Below the pieces are notes generated by a model. It saw only the letters and a program-made list of their open reading frames with translations, was not told the DNA's origin and ran no database searches. From contig BLJB01000164.1 in assembly GCA_013423325.1 (NCBI GenBank), positions 1 through 64,000 on the forward strand: 64,000 nucleotides of DNA, written 5' to 3'. Position numbers and translations under genes: made by a program. Source of the stretch: Usnea hakonensis. Its lineage: Eukaryota > Ascomycota > Lecanoromycetes > Lecanorales > Parmeliaceae. Of the stretch, positions 33,189 to 45,125 are shown in pieces (position 1 is the stretch's first letter; the number at the start of each line of letters is the position of its first letter).

Positions 33189-36100
33189 TCAGGCCGGACC
33201 GCCACCACCTCTTACCCTCTTCCCATTACCACCATCACCTCCTTCGCCGTCATCCCTTGGCCTTTTGTTACTAGGTATGAATTGCCTAGCCCCAGCATTG
33301 AGTCCTGCACTAGTCGTACCCCCTCTGTTTACTTGCAGCCCTTGCGACCGACTATTGTCTAGGGTTTGTTGTGGGCCTCCTCGACCAATGGCCGATCCTC
33401 TACCCCTCGTATTTAGGTTGCCACGCATTGGCCCTCCTCTAGCCACAGGGAGGCCAGACTGCTGCAGGGTCTTCGGTGCGCCTGCTGTGGTACCTATATC
33501 GGGATGGTGATTAGTGGCACCCTGAGCTGGTATCTGGGGCGAATTCGATCCTCGCTGAGAAAATGTCACCGTTGCCGGCTCGAGCCGATACTGATTGCTG
33601 GTCGGTTGTGGCTGAGCCTGTGGCGGGTGGCCTGTAGTATTCTGCCGTCCGCTTGGAGCCATCGCTTGATTGCCAACAATGGCCGGTGTCGGCCGTCCAA
33701 ATGTCGAAATGCCGGGTATTTGCCCTTGAGCATTCGTCGGCCCTTTCTGTGCAGGACTCTGTTGTCCACTTTCCGCTGCTGTGGCCAATGCTGGCCGCCG
33801 CAATGGTGTAATGCCTGGGGATTGGTTTTGTGCATCTGCCGGTCCTTGCTGTGGGGAACTCTGAACTATTGGTGTTGGCTGTCCAAAAGTCGACAATAAG
33901 GGCGTCTTCGCTGCCTTATTGGTATCTTGTTGGCTTTGTTGGGGGGTGACCGGTGGTGGTTTCGCATCCTTCACAATTACCCAGACATCTTCAACCGACT
34001 TTTGTGGCGTATCTTGAGCCGCCTTCTGAACGATATCGACTTTGAATTGAAGAACCCTGGCCTTGTTGTTTGCCATATTAATTTGGACAGCGCTCTTTTT
34101 CCCTTCCATGAGCACGGCATGTTCTCTTGCAGTGTTTGCTTTGTTCTGGATTTCGCTTATTCGTTCGGTCATTGCCTTTTCATGATCTTGGTTCAACAGA
34201 GTGGAGACTTCATCTTTGGCTTTATTGACGTGGATGCCAATGTTTTTCTTGACGATGCTTCGCACAATTTCATTGGACTGGATTAAAGCTCGGGCTTCAT
34301 CTTCAGAAGGCTGCCATGGACCGCGAGGATTCTGGATCTCCTCTTTGACACTTGAATCACCATTGGTGGTATGCGTAGCTTGATGGTCCTTGTCCCATTC
34401 ATCTCTGAACTTGGCGAAATTCGAGTCCGCATTTCGTTGAAGTTCTTCCATTTCATCTTTATGCCTGGACTGCAGCCTGCTCATTTCCTGCTCATGTTCC
34501 GTCTTGATGGCTCTTAAAGCCTGTTCATGCTCCGCTGTCAAGGTTTGCCGCAGTTGAGCTTTGCCATCGGTCAACTTCTTACTAAGTTGACTTTTCATCA
34601 AATTGGTTCGTTTCTCCAGTGTCTCGTCGTTCTGTCTGATTCGCTCCTGATGTCGGGATTCTAGCTCAGCGTGGACTGCCTCGAGATGCTCGGCTACTTG
34701 TTCTGCGACAGGCTTGGATTCACTTTCGGTTGGAACAGTCGACACAGCTGCATTAATAGATGCATTTGTGCGAAGGTCCTCAGCCTCTTGCCGAGCTTGA
34801 GCAAGATCAGCACGCAGAGAATTTATTCTCGCCTCTACTTCATTGTTTGTAGGATCCACTTGCTGCTGTTGATTCCTTAGCTGGGCCAGTTCACTGGCAG
34901 AGGTATCGATGCTTTCTTGCATTTGTTTCTAAACGACAATTAGCATCTCGGCGCTGTTCGAAAGTCATGGTACTGACTATTTGCATTTCGAGTTCAGCGA
35001 TTTTTGACCTCGACGCGTCCAGCTGGCTTCGGATGTTGGCTAAATCTGATGCGGCTTCGTTGGCCCTCGTCTCCGCCGCAGTGAGTTTCTCCTGCTGGTC
35101 CTGGAAATCGGGCTTAGAGCTCCCCTCTTCTTCGAGTTGGCCTTCCTCACTCCCGTCACGTGCGTTTGCATCCACAGTTGCGAACTGGACAGTGGCCTTT
35201 TCGACAGCGGCATTTCTTTCTGCTCTTGTCGTTTCGAGTTCGGCCTGTACTCCTGACAGAACCGATAGCCGATGCTCAAGGTTTTCTTTTTCAGTCATTG
35301 CTGTTTGTAGGGCATTGTCCCTTTCCTTTATTTTGTCGGTGAGTTGTCTAGATCTTCCCTTGTACTGTTCGGCAAGTTTTGTCCGTATAGTCTCGATCTT
35401 TTCATTGCTTTGCTCTTGAACCTGAGTCATCTGGCCAGATGCACTATCTACTTGATCCTGCAACTCCCTTTTTGCTGTTACTAATTCATCGCGCTCAGCC
35501 TCTAGCGACTGAAGCTGCTCCTTCAACGCTTCAAGCTCTGCGGGATCGACTCGATCGTACTTTTGCAGGACGTTCTGTGCCCGTTGCTGCCAGCGGTCGG
35601 AATTTTCTTTGAGAAGCTTTATCTCTCCTTCGTGAGTTTCACGTTCGTTCTTAAGTTCCAAGATCTCCGTCTGGAGAGGCTCGATCTGAGCTTTGAGTTC
35701 CTCGACTTCTTTCGCCCTTGCTACCAATGCACCTTGCGCTTGACGAGTTTCTGCGCGTAATGTCACGCTGGACTCACGGAAAGTGTTCAATTCATTGATG
35801 GTATCCACCAATTTGTGGTGATCAAGAGTCGAACGCTCATTCTCGGCTTCTAGTCGTCTTTGCTGGCTGAGTCGCAAGCGAGTGTCGTCTAGCTGGGACT
35901 GAGCGTAGTCAAGCTGTTGCTTTAACCTCTTTCCTTCCTGGGTAGCCAACTCTAATTGAACATCAACAATCTCCTTCTCGCGCCGCAAGTATTTGATGAC
36001 CTCTTGTAAATTTTCCAAACCGGATGCTGGACTGTCCGTGTTTGGGCCTTCTTCGCCGCTTGAGGGATGCTTTTTGAAACTAGCTATCTGAGCTCCGAGG

Positions 36101-39100
36101 GTCTCAATCTGTTGATGGAGGAGATTGTTCTGAGCAGTCAGATTCTCTCGCCCAGTCTTGAGATCTGTTATCTCTCTCTCAAATACTTCTCGCGACTCTG
36201 CCCAACTGGCTTCGCTTTGGTTGAGACTTTTCCGGGAGGATTCTTCGTCAGTTTTCAACACTTTAAGTTCGAGTCTCAATTCATTGTGATCTGATCGGAC
36301 CTTTTGCAATGCCTTTGCTGCATCTGCATGCTTAACGAGCTCATTTTCGTAGTTTTGTTGGGCTTGCTGAGCGATCTCAGCCTGAACCTTGAGGTCCTCT
36401 TGATAAAACTGAGCTGCGGCCGCGTGGCGATCGTCTTGGTCTTTGAGTTGTGCAAGCTCCGCTTTGAATTTCTTTTTCTGTTCTTCTAGACGTCGCCCGT
36501 TATCTACTTGTGCATTGCGAAGGCTCGAGAGCTCCGAATTTGTAGATGCTAGTTCGGAACTCGTGTCTTCGATTTGTTGCTCAATTTGTTTGATCTTAGA
36601 GTCTTTCTCTTCAACGAGCTTGTCTGTATCTTGCCGGTACAAGTCCTGGGTCTCGTTCAGGCTGTGCAACTCCTCTTCTGAAGCTTGACTGATGGCTTTA
36701 TACTGCTCAACCTGGCCCTTGAGATTTTCGAGCTCACTTCGAGCTAGGTCAAAGTCGCGTTTGAGCTCCGAGATCTGAACCCTCAACTCCTGTTCCTTAC
36801 TCATATTCGAATCATCACCCGCGACGGCTGGTTGTTGTGGCGAATCGCCAGCATGGACACTGGGACGTCCTAAAGGTACTGCTTGTAATACTTTGACACG
36901 TTCCTCCGCGCTCCGAAGCTCGATCGTCAGATCATCTACCCGAATCGAGAGATGGTCTCGCGTTGTTTTCGTAGCGACGAGCTCTTCGCGATTGTTACCA
37001 AGGCTGGAGACTAGATCGTCGATCCTTCTTTGACTTTGCTCATGGTCATATTCGCGCCGTTGAGCAGATCTCCGGTTCTCTTCCACCTCCTCGGACAGCT
37101 TGTTCTTCGTGACTTGTAGTTCATTCTCGAGATTATCGGCATGGGTCTGGAGTCTTCGACGAACTTCCTTGTCTGAGTGTTCTCGTTCGTTTAATAGATT
37201 TTGTAAATTACTATTCATAGCGTTCAGCCGACCCCGCTCATTCAACAGATTTTCATTGTCATCAGTGATCCTCTTCTCAATCGTCTTCCAGAAGTCCTTC
37301 TCTGCTTTTAGATTGGCTGTCTCATTGCGCATACTGTCTGCAAGACCCTTGGATTCAACAAGTTCTTCTGCAACTTGTTGAACTCGCATATCTTGCTTGG
37401 CGGCGCTGTCTGATAGTACTTGGGACCTCTTCTGCAGTTCTGTGTTCTCATTCTTGAGCAACAGGTAGTTGCCCTGAAGCATCTCGTATCTTTCATGGGC
37501 AAGTGTGACTTGGCTGCTATTTCGTACCACCTCACTTCGAAGCTCACCGTTGACCTTTGAAAGGCCATCAACTTGCTCCTTTAGAGTTGAACGGTCTGTC
37601 GCAGCTTCGCTACGATATGCGTCAAAGTGCGCTTGTATGTCTTTGTACAACTTTGCATAGTCGGCTAGATCTCTTGCTATTGGTGAGCCTTCGATGCTAT
37701 TCATGACACCGGATGGCGTTGGGGTCTGGGGCGGTACATCTCCGTTGACAGACTCTCCGAACAATGAAACGGCGTCTGTGCCAGGAGGTAGTTGACCTCT
37801 GTGAGAAAGCATACGTCTGAACATATCTCGTTCGCGAATGTAGCTCGAAGACTGAGTCATCAGAGATTTTATCTCATCTTTGCAGTGTTCGTATTTCTGC
37901 TGAAGATCATCCCAATCTCGAGTTCTCTCCAACTGCTTTTGGACAGCCTCTTCGTGCTCCATTCGCTCGCCTGTTTCCCGCGTGATCCTGAGTAAGTTGG
38001 CGTTCTGTTCTTGGAGCTCACTGATGTTCTTGAATGTAACGAGGTTCTTACTGATAAAGCGATCAGTTGCAGTTGCACCCTCCATCGCCTCCTCATCAGC
38101 CTGGCCTTGCGCCAGGCGCTCTAATTGCGCTCGCGTATCCGCACTAAGATCATCGAGGCCTTGATCACGTAGATGGGCTTCCATGAGGAAGACCTTGACC
38201 TGGGAGCTAAGATCTCGAAGCTGCTGCCGGAGTACTTCTCCTTCTTTGACTTTGGCCTCCAGATGACCTTCCCATTTCTTGGCTCCTTTGAAGGCCTGAT
38301 CACGTTCTTTGCCGATAATCTCTACCAGAGACGACATCTCAGCAACCTCTGATTCTAAGCGGGTGTGGTCTGCACGTAGCTCCTCAATTTCTGGCTGCTC
38401 CGTTTCTAGGTCCTGTACCATCTCGTCAAGCGTCGAGGTGAGTTTCTCACTACGTCTTCTTTCCATCTCTAGCTCGCTTTTTAGGTCATTGTAATTACTA
38501 TACAACTGGGTAATGCTGAGACCACCCTTAGAGCGCGATGGGCCGGGTGAAACAATACGCGCAGAAACACCGCGAAGAGGAGTGCTCGGAGCATATCCGT
38601 TGACAACCTGGTGAGACGAATTAAGTGTTGGCTCTTGGCTTTGAAGCGCGGAAAGATCAGCTTGGAGTTGCTCAACCTGGACCTCGAGTTCTGCAATCTT
38701 AGCGTCCGCGTTTTCTCTTTCTCTGTGCTCGGTTTCAAGCTCGGCACTAAGTCTACCAAGCTGCTCAGAGGCATCTTCTTTGGCGGCTTCTAACTGAGCG
38801 AAGAGATCTTGCTGCCGTTGTCGTTCTGTGTTGGTTGAATTTCTGGTTAGCTCAGTAAGTCGATTCGCTGCGTCTAGCTCGATTCGGAAAGACTCGTCTT
38901 TCTTGGCAGCATCTTCTTGCAATTGTTGAACAAGATTGAAAGAATCATCAGCTTTCTGGCTGAGCTCGTCGACTCTTCTGCGTAGAGTCGTCTCTGCGCG
39001 ATTTGCCGCCTCGATCGTGCTGGTGGCTTCTTCAAGCTGTCGTTGTAGATCGGTGACACGGAGACTCTTCTCCTTACGGTATTTGGTGTATTCCGCGGAC

Positions 39101-39798
39101 TTGGTTTTCAATTCTTTGTCTAGCCAATCGTTGTTTCTCTTTAGCGATTCAATTTCCTGCTGGAGACTCTGTTCATGGAATCTTGCGCTAGTGGAGGCGG
39201 CATTGGCCGATTGAAGTGATTGTTCCAGAGTTGAGACTCCACGCCGGAGCTCCACTGTTTTCTGGTGCTGAGCATCAAGTTCTTGGGCCAGGTTATCATG
39301 GGCTGTTGTTTTCGATTCAAGAAGTGAAAGAGTGTCTCGGTTCGAAGATTCCAGTGTCGAAATCCTAACCCTCAATGTACAAAGTTCAGAAGTTATGGTG
39401 GAAGTGGAAGTGCGCAGATTTTCAAGCTCACTTTCCACGGATGCTCTCGCGATTTCTGGAGCAACAAAATTAGCACGCTCGATACCCATCAGCGGATATC
39501 ACCTACCCTCTGCTTGAAGTTTCTGCCTCAGATCTGTGGCCTCCTTGAGGCCCTTATCGACTGAGCCTTTCAGAACCCGGCTCTTGGTTTCGCTCCCGCG
39601 CACTGCATTCTCCAATTCCACACTCAGCTTGAGCTTCTCAGACACAACGTCATTGTACTCATCTGCTTTCACGGATATATTTTTCAGAAGCGAGGCGACA
39701 AGGCTGGCAGTAGGTGCATCGAGAAGTGTGTCGATGGACTGCTGTGGTAAGGAACAGAACGAAGAAAGCTGAGCTACGTCGAATTGCGCGACCGCCAT
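33189..39798 (-). CDS. MLP1: Mlp1/Mlp2/TPR nuclear-basket coiled-coil protein
   Basis: Long filament protein of the nuclear pore basket, with roles in mRNA quality control, chromatin tethering and spindle checkpoint. Three exons (39507-39798, 34978-39455, 33189-34928) give 2,169 aa in phase. The start MAVAQFDVAQLSSFCSLP fits the family, and almost the entire central exon is heptad coiled coil rich in Glu, Leu, Gln and Lys. The Mlp1/TPR domain falls roughly in the middle. After about 34330 the protein turns into a disordered tail of Pro/Gln/Thr/Gly with repeated STFG and QQ.PA...QGQ.PG units. RGG/GRG motifs and a basic nuclear-localisation-like KRPRDD...GKRVRGGGG end follow. It is divergent from TFIIE-beta. 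Confidence 0.9.
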
Positions 39799-40225
39799 CG
39801 TGAATTTCCTAGACTGTGGGTTTAGTTCCGTTGATGCGACATGGATTTAATTGGAGTGAAAGTGAGCTCGTTCCGAGTGTTGTCGTTGATCTTGAAAGAA
39901 TGTGGAGCTCTTTTAGAGCGGTCTAGCGGACATCTCTTTCACTGACTGTTAGAACCGAGTAGCCGTATAAACATGCCGTGTGTGACAGCAGGCCGGAAAA
40001 AGTGAGCCTGGTGGAAGAATGGAGCCATTTTCTTTGTGTTGATTCCATGCTTTAAAGTACTGTCACCAGACGAAGGGAGCTAGCCTCCTAGCCTAGGTTT
40101 GGCGCGTCTCAGCGCGCTTATTACTTATTTGGTAAATTGATTCATTCCTGCTTCCTTGTTCCTCCCCTTACATACTTTACGCAGATCGATTTTGACGAAG
40201 CCTACGGGCGATTCGAATACTAGTC
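39799..40225. promoter_or_regulatory. Divergent promoter, MLP1 / TFIIE-beta
   Basis: A 427-bp spacer between two divergent starts. Around 40098-40116 lies a GCGCGT..AGCGCGC pair that resembles, but does not exactly match, the ACGCG boxes near the RFC genes. No other element is recognised. Confidence 0.4.
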
Positions 40226-41095
40226 ATGTCATATCTTGACAACCAGATCAGCGCCTTCAAGTCCAATCTCACCTCATCATCGAATAAGCTCTCGAGTAAG
40301 CGTACAGCTGCTGCCCATATAAACGCGACTCCGTCGCCCGCACCATTGCAAGCCTCGATAGCTGTCAACAACGATCTCAAGCGTAAGCGGGTGCAGCCAG
40401 ACAATACAGTCTTTTCGCAGCCCAAAGACACTGGTACCGGCTCTCATATCATAACTCAAGTCACCTATGCTTTAGATAAGCTCAAGGAAAAGAATGATTC
40501 CTGGACGTGGCAAAGGTTAAGCGAGTACTTGTCTTTGCACGGTCGAGAGAAGGGGTATGGGCACACCCTGAAAACGATATTGATCAAACATGATAAGGTG
40601 AACTACAAGGAAGTTGATGGTAGAGGGAAGGACGAGTTTTCCTTTCGGCCAATCCATAACATTCGATCTGCCGACGAATTGCTGGGACATCTGCAGTCTC
40701 AACGTACAGCCCAGGCGCTTAGTGTTAAAGACCTGAAAGACGGATGGCATGGTGCGTTGGATGCAATAGACAGTCTTGAAAAGCAGGGCAAGCTTTCGGT
40801 GACTCGACACAAAAAAGACGACAGTGCCCGATTCGTATGGCTGAATGATCCATCGCTATTCTTCTCGATCGATCAGGAATTCCAAACAATGTGGCAAAAG
40901 ATTAAGTTGCCCGAGCCAGGAGCTCTAGCAGATGAGTTGGAGCGCGAAGGCCTAACGCCTGCGAACAAAAGTCGCTCCGTTAAAGTCAAGCCCGTTAAGC
41001 AAGAGAACAAGAAGAAAAGAGCCAGAAAGGGTGGTAAGACGACAAACACTCATATGGCGGGCGTTTTGCGAGATTACTCGCATCTCAAAAAATGA
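40226..41095 (+). CDS. TFA2: General transcription factor TFIIE, beta subunit
   Basis: Small subunit of TFIIE, which joins the RNA polymerase II pre-initiation complex and helps recruit TFIIH. One intronless exon gives 289 aa. It starts MSYLDNQISAFKSNL. The winged-helix core contains YALDKLKEKNDSWTWQRLSEYL, YKEVDGRGKDEFSFRPIHNIRS and LLGHLQSQRTAQALSVKDLKDGW. The C-terminus is strongly basic (KQENKKKRARKGGK) and ends HMAGVLRDYSHLKK, as in fungal Tfa2. Confidence 0.94.
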   Translation: MSYLDNQISAFKSNLTSSSNKLSSKRTAAAHINATPSPAPLQASIAVNNDLKRKRVQPDNTVFSQPKDTGTGSHIITQVTYALDKLKEKNDSWTWQRLSEYLSLHGREKGYGHTLKTILIKHDKVNYKEVDGRGKDEFSFRPIHNIRSADELLGHLQSQRTAQALSVKDLKDGWHGALDAIDSLEKQGKLSVTRHKKDDSARFVWLNDPSLFFSIDQEFQTMWQKIKLPEPGALADELEREGLTPANKSRSVKVKPVKQENKKKRARKGGKTTNTHMAGVLRDYSHLKK

Positions 41096-41262
41096 TTGAT
41101 CCGGGACTACTGCGCGAACGATTTGCTAGCGAGGTGTCTGGCGCCGGGAAGGCACGTATAGTGTTAGTCAAGTGATTTGGATTCGGTTCGAGAAGATACC
41201 CTTAATACGAAGAACATTGAAGGCATATACTGCATCAAATTTCGCTTGCTCTGTTTTCAATG

Positions 41263-42105
41263 TTACTCTCTTGGATCTCTACGCACTCCAAAGAAGTAAT
41301 TCCCTAGCTTTTCTCCTCCCGGCACTATCCTCCATCCTAGTGTGGGCACATACATGCATCCTTGGCTTTTCAAGGTCCCATGTCTTCCCCATCCATCCTG
41401 TGAGTGAAAGAACTTCCTCAACTCCTGCTCATTGATATACTTTTTCCAATCGTGCGTTCCTCTCGGAACCAATCGGACCACCTCCTCCGCCACGACATTG
41501 GTAGTCAGCCAACTCGTCCAAGTCCTTGCAATTGTGCTGAGAATTAGCCATCCACCAGGTTTGACGAATGGGAGACAAGAGTTTAGGAATGGTGCGGGCC
41601 GAGTGATATGCTCGATGACTTCAAACAGACTAACGATGTCGTACTGGTCTGCTAGAGTCCGAGGGAAAGGCAAATCCTCGACAGCTTTGTTCTGGTATTC
41701 CAGCTGTCCTGGCTGAAGAAGAAGAGGATCTTGGCATGCGTGGGCTTTCGCAATTGATATGACTAGATTGCTTGGGTCAATACCAAGCACACTCTTCGTC
41801 TGTGGAAGTCGAGCAGCACTCTCAGCGAATATGCCGCCACCACAGCCCACGTCGAGATAGCGTCTATTGTTTGTGGAAGTTGGTTCCGGCTGGGACTCAA
41901 TGCAAGAGGATATAAATTCATGACGAAGAGGATTCATCTGATGAAGGAGTTGCGACGGACCATACGGATCCCACCATGTTGAGGCTAGATCATTGAAATG
42001 AGAAACTTCTGCTGCATTGATAGAAGAGGTTTGAGAGCTCAAGTGGCGTCGGATAGGTATACGAGGCAGTCTTGAGAAATTGCGCTTCGTTGTTGGTCTG
42101 ATCAT
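41263..42105 (-). CDS. COQ3: Ubiquinone biosynthesis O-methyltransferase COQ3
   Basis: SAM-dependent methyltransferase performing both O-methylations of coenzyme Q synthesis at the matrix face of the inner mitochondrial membrane. One exon of 280 aa starts at ATG 42105. The longer frame upstream begins only at TTG, and the shorter start MIRPTTKRNFSRLPRIPIRR is a good mitochondrial presequence. Family blocks: FNDLASTWWDPYG, LHQMNPLRHEFI, the SAM site LDVGCGGGIFAES, GIDPSNLVI, EVIEHI, KPGGWLILSTI and YFFGVRR near the end. It is divergent from another mitochondrial gene (MSF1). Confidence 0.94.
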   Translation of the reverse strand: MIRPTTKRNFSRLPRIPIRRHLSSQTSSINAAEVSHFNDLASTWWDPYGPSQLLHQMNPLRHEFISSCIESQPEPTSTNNRRYLDVGCGGGIFAESAARLPQTKSVLGIDPSNLVISIAKAHACQDPLLLQPGQLEYQNKAVEDLPFPRTLADQYDIVSLFEVIEHITRPAPFLNSCLPFVKPGGWLILSTIARTWTSWLTTNVVAEEVVRLVPRGTHDWKKYINEQELRKFFHSQDGWGRHGTLKSQGCMYVPTLGWRIVPGGEKLGNYFFGVRRDPRE

Positions 42106-42573
42106 AATTAAGTTTGGCAACAAAGTCCTGGTAACCTGATCTGTTTGGCAATTATCAAGTCCAATGTTCAAGACCTAGGACTAAAACATCAAGAACTATA
42201 TTTAGTAGATTGATGATAGAGAGTGCTAATATTGTACAGCGCGTGCTCTTCAACCCTGATTGTCTCTAGGAGATTGTTCAGATGCCGAGGTGAGCAGCGA
42301 ATTTATTGAGCGCACAAAACGCTGGAATATAGGGAGAGCACTTGATTTCGTTACCCAAGTATGTGAGTAAGGTATGTAAGTAGGTAAGTAGGAAGGCTAG
42401 AATCACCCAAACTTGCTTTACCTTAATATTTAAAGTAAGTCGAGTACTTTTAAAGTAAGTACTTCGTTAGGTAAGTACAAGTGACAGAACGCGGCCGGGA
42501 TAACCGCGCGTGTAGAACAAATTGTCCGGACTTAGATCCATCGTTTGAGTAGAGATGAGTCCTGGCCGGCGCT
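42106..42573. promoter_or_regulatory. Divergent promoter, COQ3 / MSF1
   Basis: A 468-bp spacer between two genes for mitochondrial enzymes. Positions 42358-42480 are a low-complexity patch rich in GTAAGT/GTAAGG words, similar to patches at 48.3 and 49.0 kb. No defined regulator site is recognised. Confidence 0.45.
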
Positions 42574-44088
42574 ATGAAGCTTGTAGCCACCAGTGGAGCT
42601 GCGAGACTCTCTTGGGCTGAACGGTCGGCAATCGAGTTGAGGTGCAAAGCAGGAGCTCGGACTGGCGGCAGTCCGATTCATTATAGGCATCAATCCACGA
42701 GTAATATAGGGCATGGTCTATTTAGCACAGAAGCACAGTACTGATTCCATGTAGACGCTTCGAAGGGCTCTTTCCTCAACATCGATGGTGTATGTTACAC
42801 TACTGACGATTGGACCAACGTGTCACCCACAATCCTTTCATACCTTCCCCGCAAATTACAGCTCCAGCCCTCACATCCTGTATCAATAACACGCCAAATC
42901 ATTGAATCTAATTTCCCTTCACCAACATACACACACTACAACAACTTTCATCCGATCGTCACAGTCGCTGAGAATTTTGACTCCCTTGGCTTCCCCAAGG
43001 ATCACCCAGGCAGAAGTCGTAGCGATACGTACTACATAAACAGAGACATCCTACTGAGGACGCATACTAGTGCTCATGAAGCAGAGGTATTCCGAGATAA
43101 TAAGAGCGAGGGCTATACAATCAGCGCAGATGTGTACAGGAGGGATGCCATCGACCGCAGTCATTATCCCGTCTTCCACCAAATGGAGGGAGCAAGAATT
43201 TGGGATCGACGTAAAGTGCCGTGCGGGGACGTGGCGAAGGCCGTCTGGACAGATCTTGAAATGCTTCCGAGACATGGTCTATCCATCGAAGACTCAAATC
43301 CGACGACTCATCCAAAAAGAAACCCTTTGCAGGAAGAACATCACAGCGAAGCGGAAGTGGAAGCGATCGCTGCCCATCTGAAGAGATCATTAGAAGGTGT
43401 TGTGGTGAAGCTTTTCTCAAAAGCTCGCACAGCAGCTGCTACCACTGGACACGTTGATAAATACACTTCCGAGCCTCTAAGAGTTCGCTGGATCGAAGCT
43501 TATTTCCCATTTACAAGTCCTTCCTGGGAGCTCGAGGTATACTGGCAAGGGGATTGGTTGGAGCTTCTTGGGTGCGGAGTCACCAAGCAGGAAATTCTAG
43601 TCAACGCTGGCGTACCAGATAAGATAGGTTGGGCGTTCGGTGTGGGACTGGAAAGAGTTGCTATGCTGCTCTTCTCAGTACCTGATATTCGGCTGTTCTG
43701 GTCCAGGGACCCACGTTTCTTGAACCAATTTTCCAACAAAGAAAACATTAACACCTTCATTTCTTTTTCGAAATATCCGGAATGCCCCAAGGACGTCTCA
43801 TTCTGGCTCCGAGACTCCAGCAGCAGCGCCGGTGGTGGATTGAGGAGCAACGCACAGCATTTTCATGAAAATGACGTGATGGAAATCGTCCGAAATGTTG
43901 GGAGTGACCTAATTGAAGATGTGAGGCTGGTTGATAACTTCGTGCACCCTGTCTCTGGGCGCAAGAGTCTTTGCTATCGAATAAATTACCGAAGCTTAGA
44001 GAGAACCCTTCGACATGAAGAGGTTAACCAGCTGCACGAAAGTATTGGAAAGCAGCTTGTCGAAAATCTGGGTGTGGAGCTGAGATGA
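42574..44088 (+). CDS. MSF1: Mitochondrial phenylalanyl-tRNA synthetase
   Basis: Monomeric class II synthetase charging mitochondrial tRNA-Phe. Exons 42574-42715 and 42755-44088 give 491 aa in phase. The first exon supplies the presequence (MKLVATSGAARLSWAERS..RHQS), and a 39-nt intron joins it to DGVCYTTDDWTNVSPTIL. Class II motifs: HTSAHEAEVF, YRRDAIDRSHYPVFHQMEGAR (motif 2 region), and GWAFGVGLERVAMLLF (motif 3). The C-terminal FDX-ACB anticodon-binding domain runs from SKYPECPKDVSFWL to CYRINYRSLERTL. Without the first exon the open frame starts at GTG and would lack targeting. Confidence 0.93.
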
Positions 44089-44297
44089 GATATGGAGCAA
44101 AGCCTGAGTTATGCTCTCGTATTTTGTGAGTTGAGCTCTCACACTCAATCTTGCTTCATGCCCGTAGAAATGCGAGGAGACCTCTAACGTGGAGGGGAGT
44201 GAGCAACTGTACAACCCTTCGCCCGGCTCCAGTGTAAGATTATAAATACATTCGCTGTGCTTGTGATTGGCGCCTTATTACCAAAACGTCTCGTCAC

Positions 44298-45125
44298 TCA
44301 GCTATTCTTCACCACTCCAACCTTAGCAGCCTGGCAGGATTAATCTCAATATCTCAGAAAGTACAAGCGGGAATTACTCACTCTTATCACTCTGCCGTTC
44401 AATATGAATCCCTTTTGTTGCGTCATTAAAACGCTTCCATCATCCTTGCCCTCCACCGATGTTTGAAACGTTGCTTCATGCAAATTCGGGTTGAATTGTT
44501 CTCCGTTCTCGCTCGGGTCAAACCTCTCAAGTCCGTGCTTCTTGAGAGTCTGCATCAATATTGTATCTGTCATTTTCAGCCCATCGTACAGATTCGCCAG
44601 TTCTTTACTGCTATCAGCCTGCTTTGACTCTGAAGGTACGGTGCTGAGGGCTCGGTCGAGATTGTCGACGCTTTCGATCAGGTCTTGGGCGAAGCGAGAG
44701 ATCGCAAAGTCGCGAGCAGACTGAACCTCGCGCTTTGTTCGTTCTTGAAGGTTGCGGAAGTCTGCTACCGAGCGTAGGTATTTGTCCTGGATATGAAAGG
44801 TGTGAGGTTGCGAGAGCCGATAGCATTAATGCTCTCTGGGCTTGGAGCGCACCTTTAAAGCAATTATCTCTTTATCTTTGGATTCAAGATTTTTTTTGAC
44901 AGAATCGTCGTCTATGAGTTCTGATTGCGAGGTTTCCTCTGCTGGAGCATCGGATTTTGCGCCATCTTTAATAGTATTCGTTGACGTGTAGGATCTTACG
45001 GCTATCTCCTGGGGCGAAAATTTGCGAAAGGAGGAATTCCGAGGTCTTGTGACAAATGAAGTAGATGTATGTCGTGACGTTTCCCGGAACGCTCTTGACC
45101 GTCGCAATATGCATCTTTGAATCAT
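44298..45125 (-). CDS. MGE1: Mitochondrial GrpE nucleotide-exchange factor
   Basis: Releases ADP from mitochondrial Hsp70 (Ssc1) during protein import and folding in the matrix. Exons 44853-45125, 44382-44786 and 44298-44330 give 236 aa in phase. The basic N-terminus (MIQRCILRRSRAFRETSRH) is a presequence; the upstream open frame begins only at TTG. A long helix follows (KDKEIIALKDKYLRSVADFRNLQERTKRE spans the first splice), then SRFAQDLIESVDNLDRAL, GLERFDPSENGEQFNPNLHEA and GFILNGRVIRAAKVGVVKN, the standard GrpE head domain. It is divergent from the small cysteine protein gene across a spacer with a large inverted repeat. Confidence 0.94.

Noticed and set aside
34967..35419. 150-codon plus-strand open frame, and many similar ones, across 33-39 kb
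   Set aside because: They lie antisense to the Mlp1-like coiled coil. Its Glu/Leu/Gln-rich codons leave the opposite strand open with Ser/Leu/Phe-rich nonsense; no domain or splice logic supports them.
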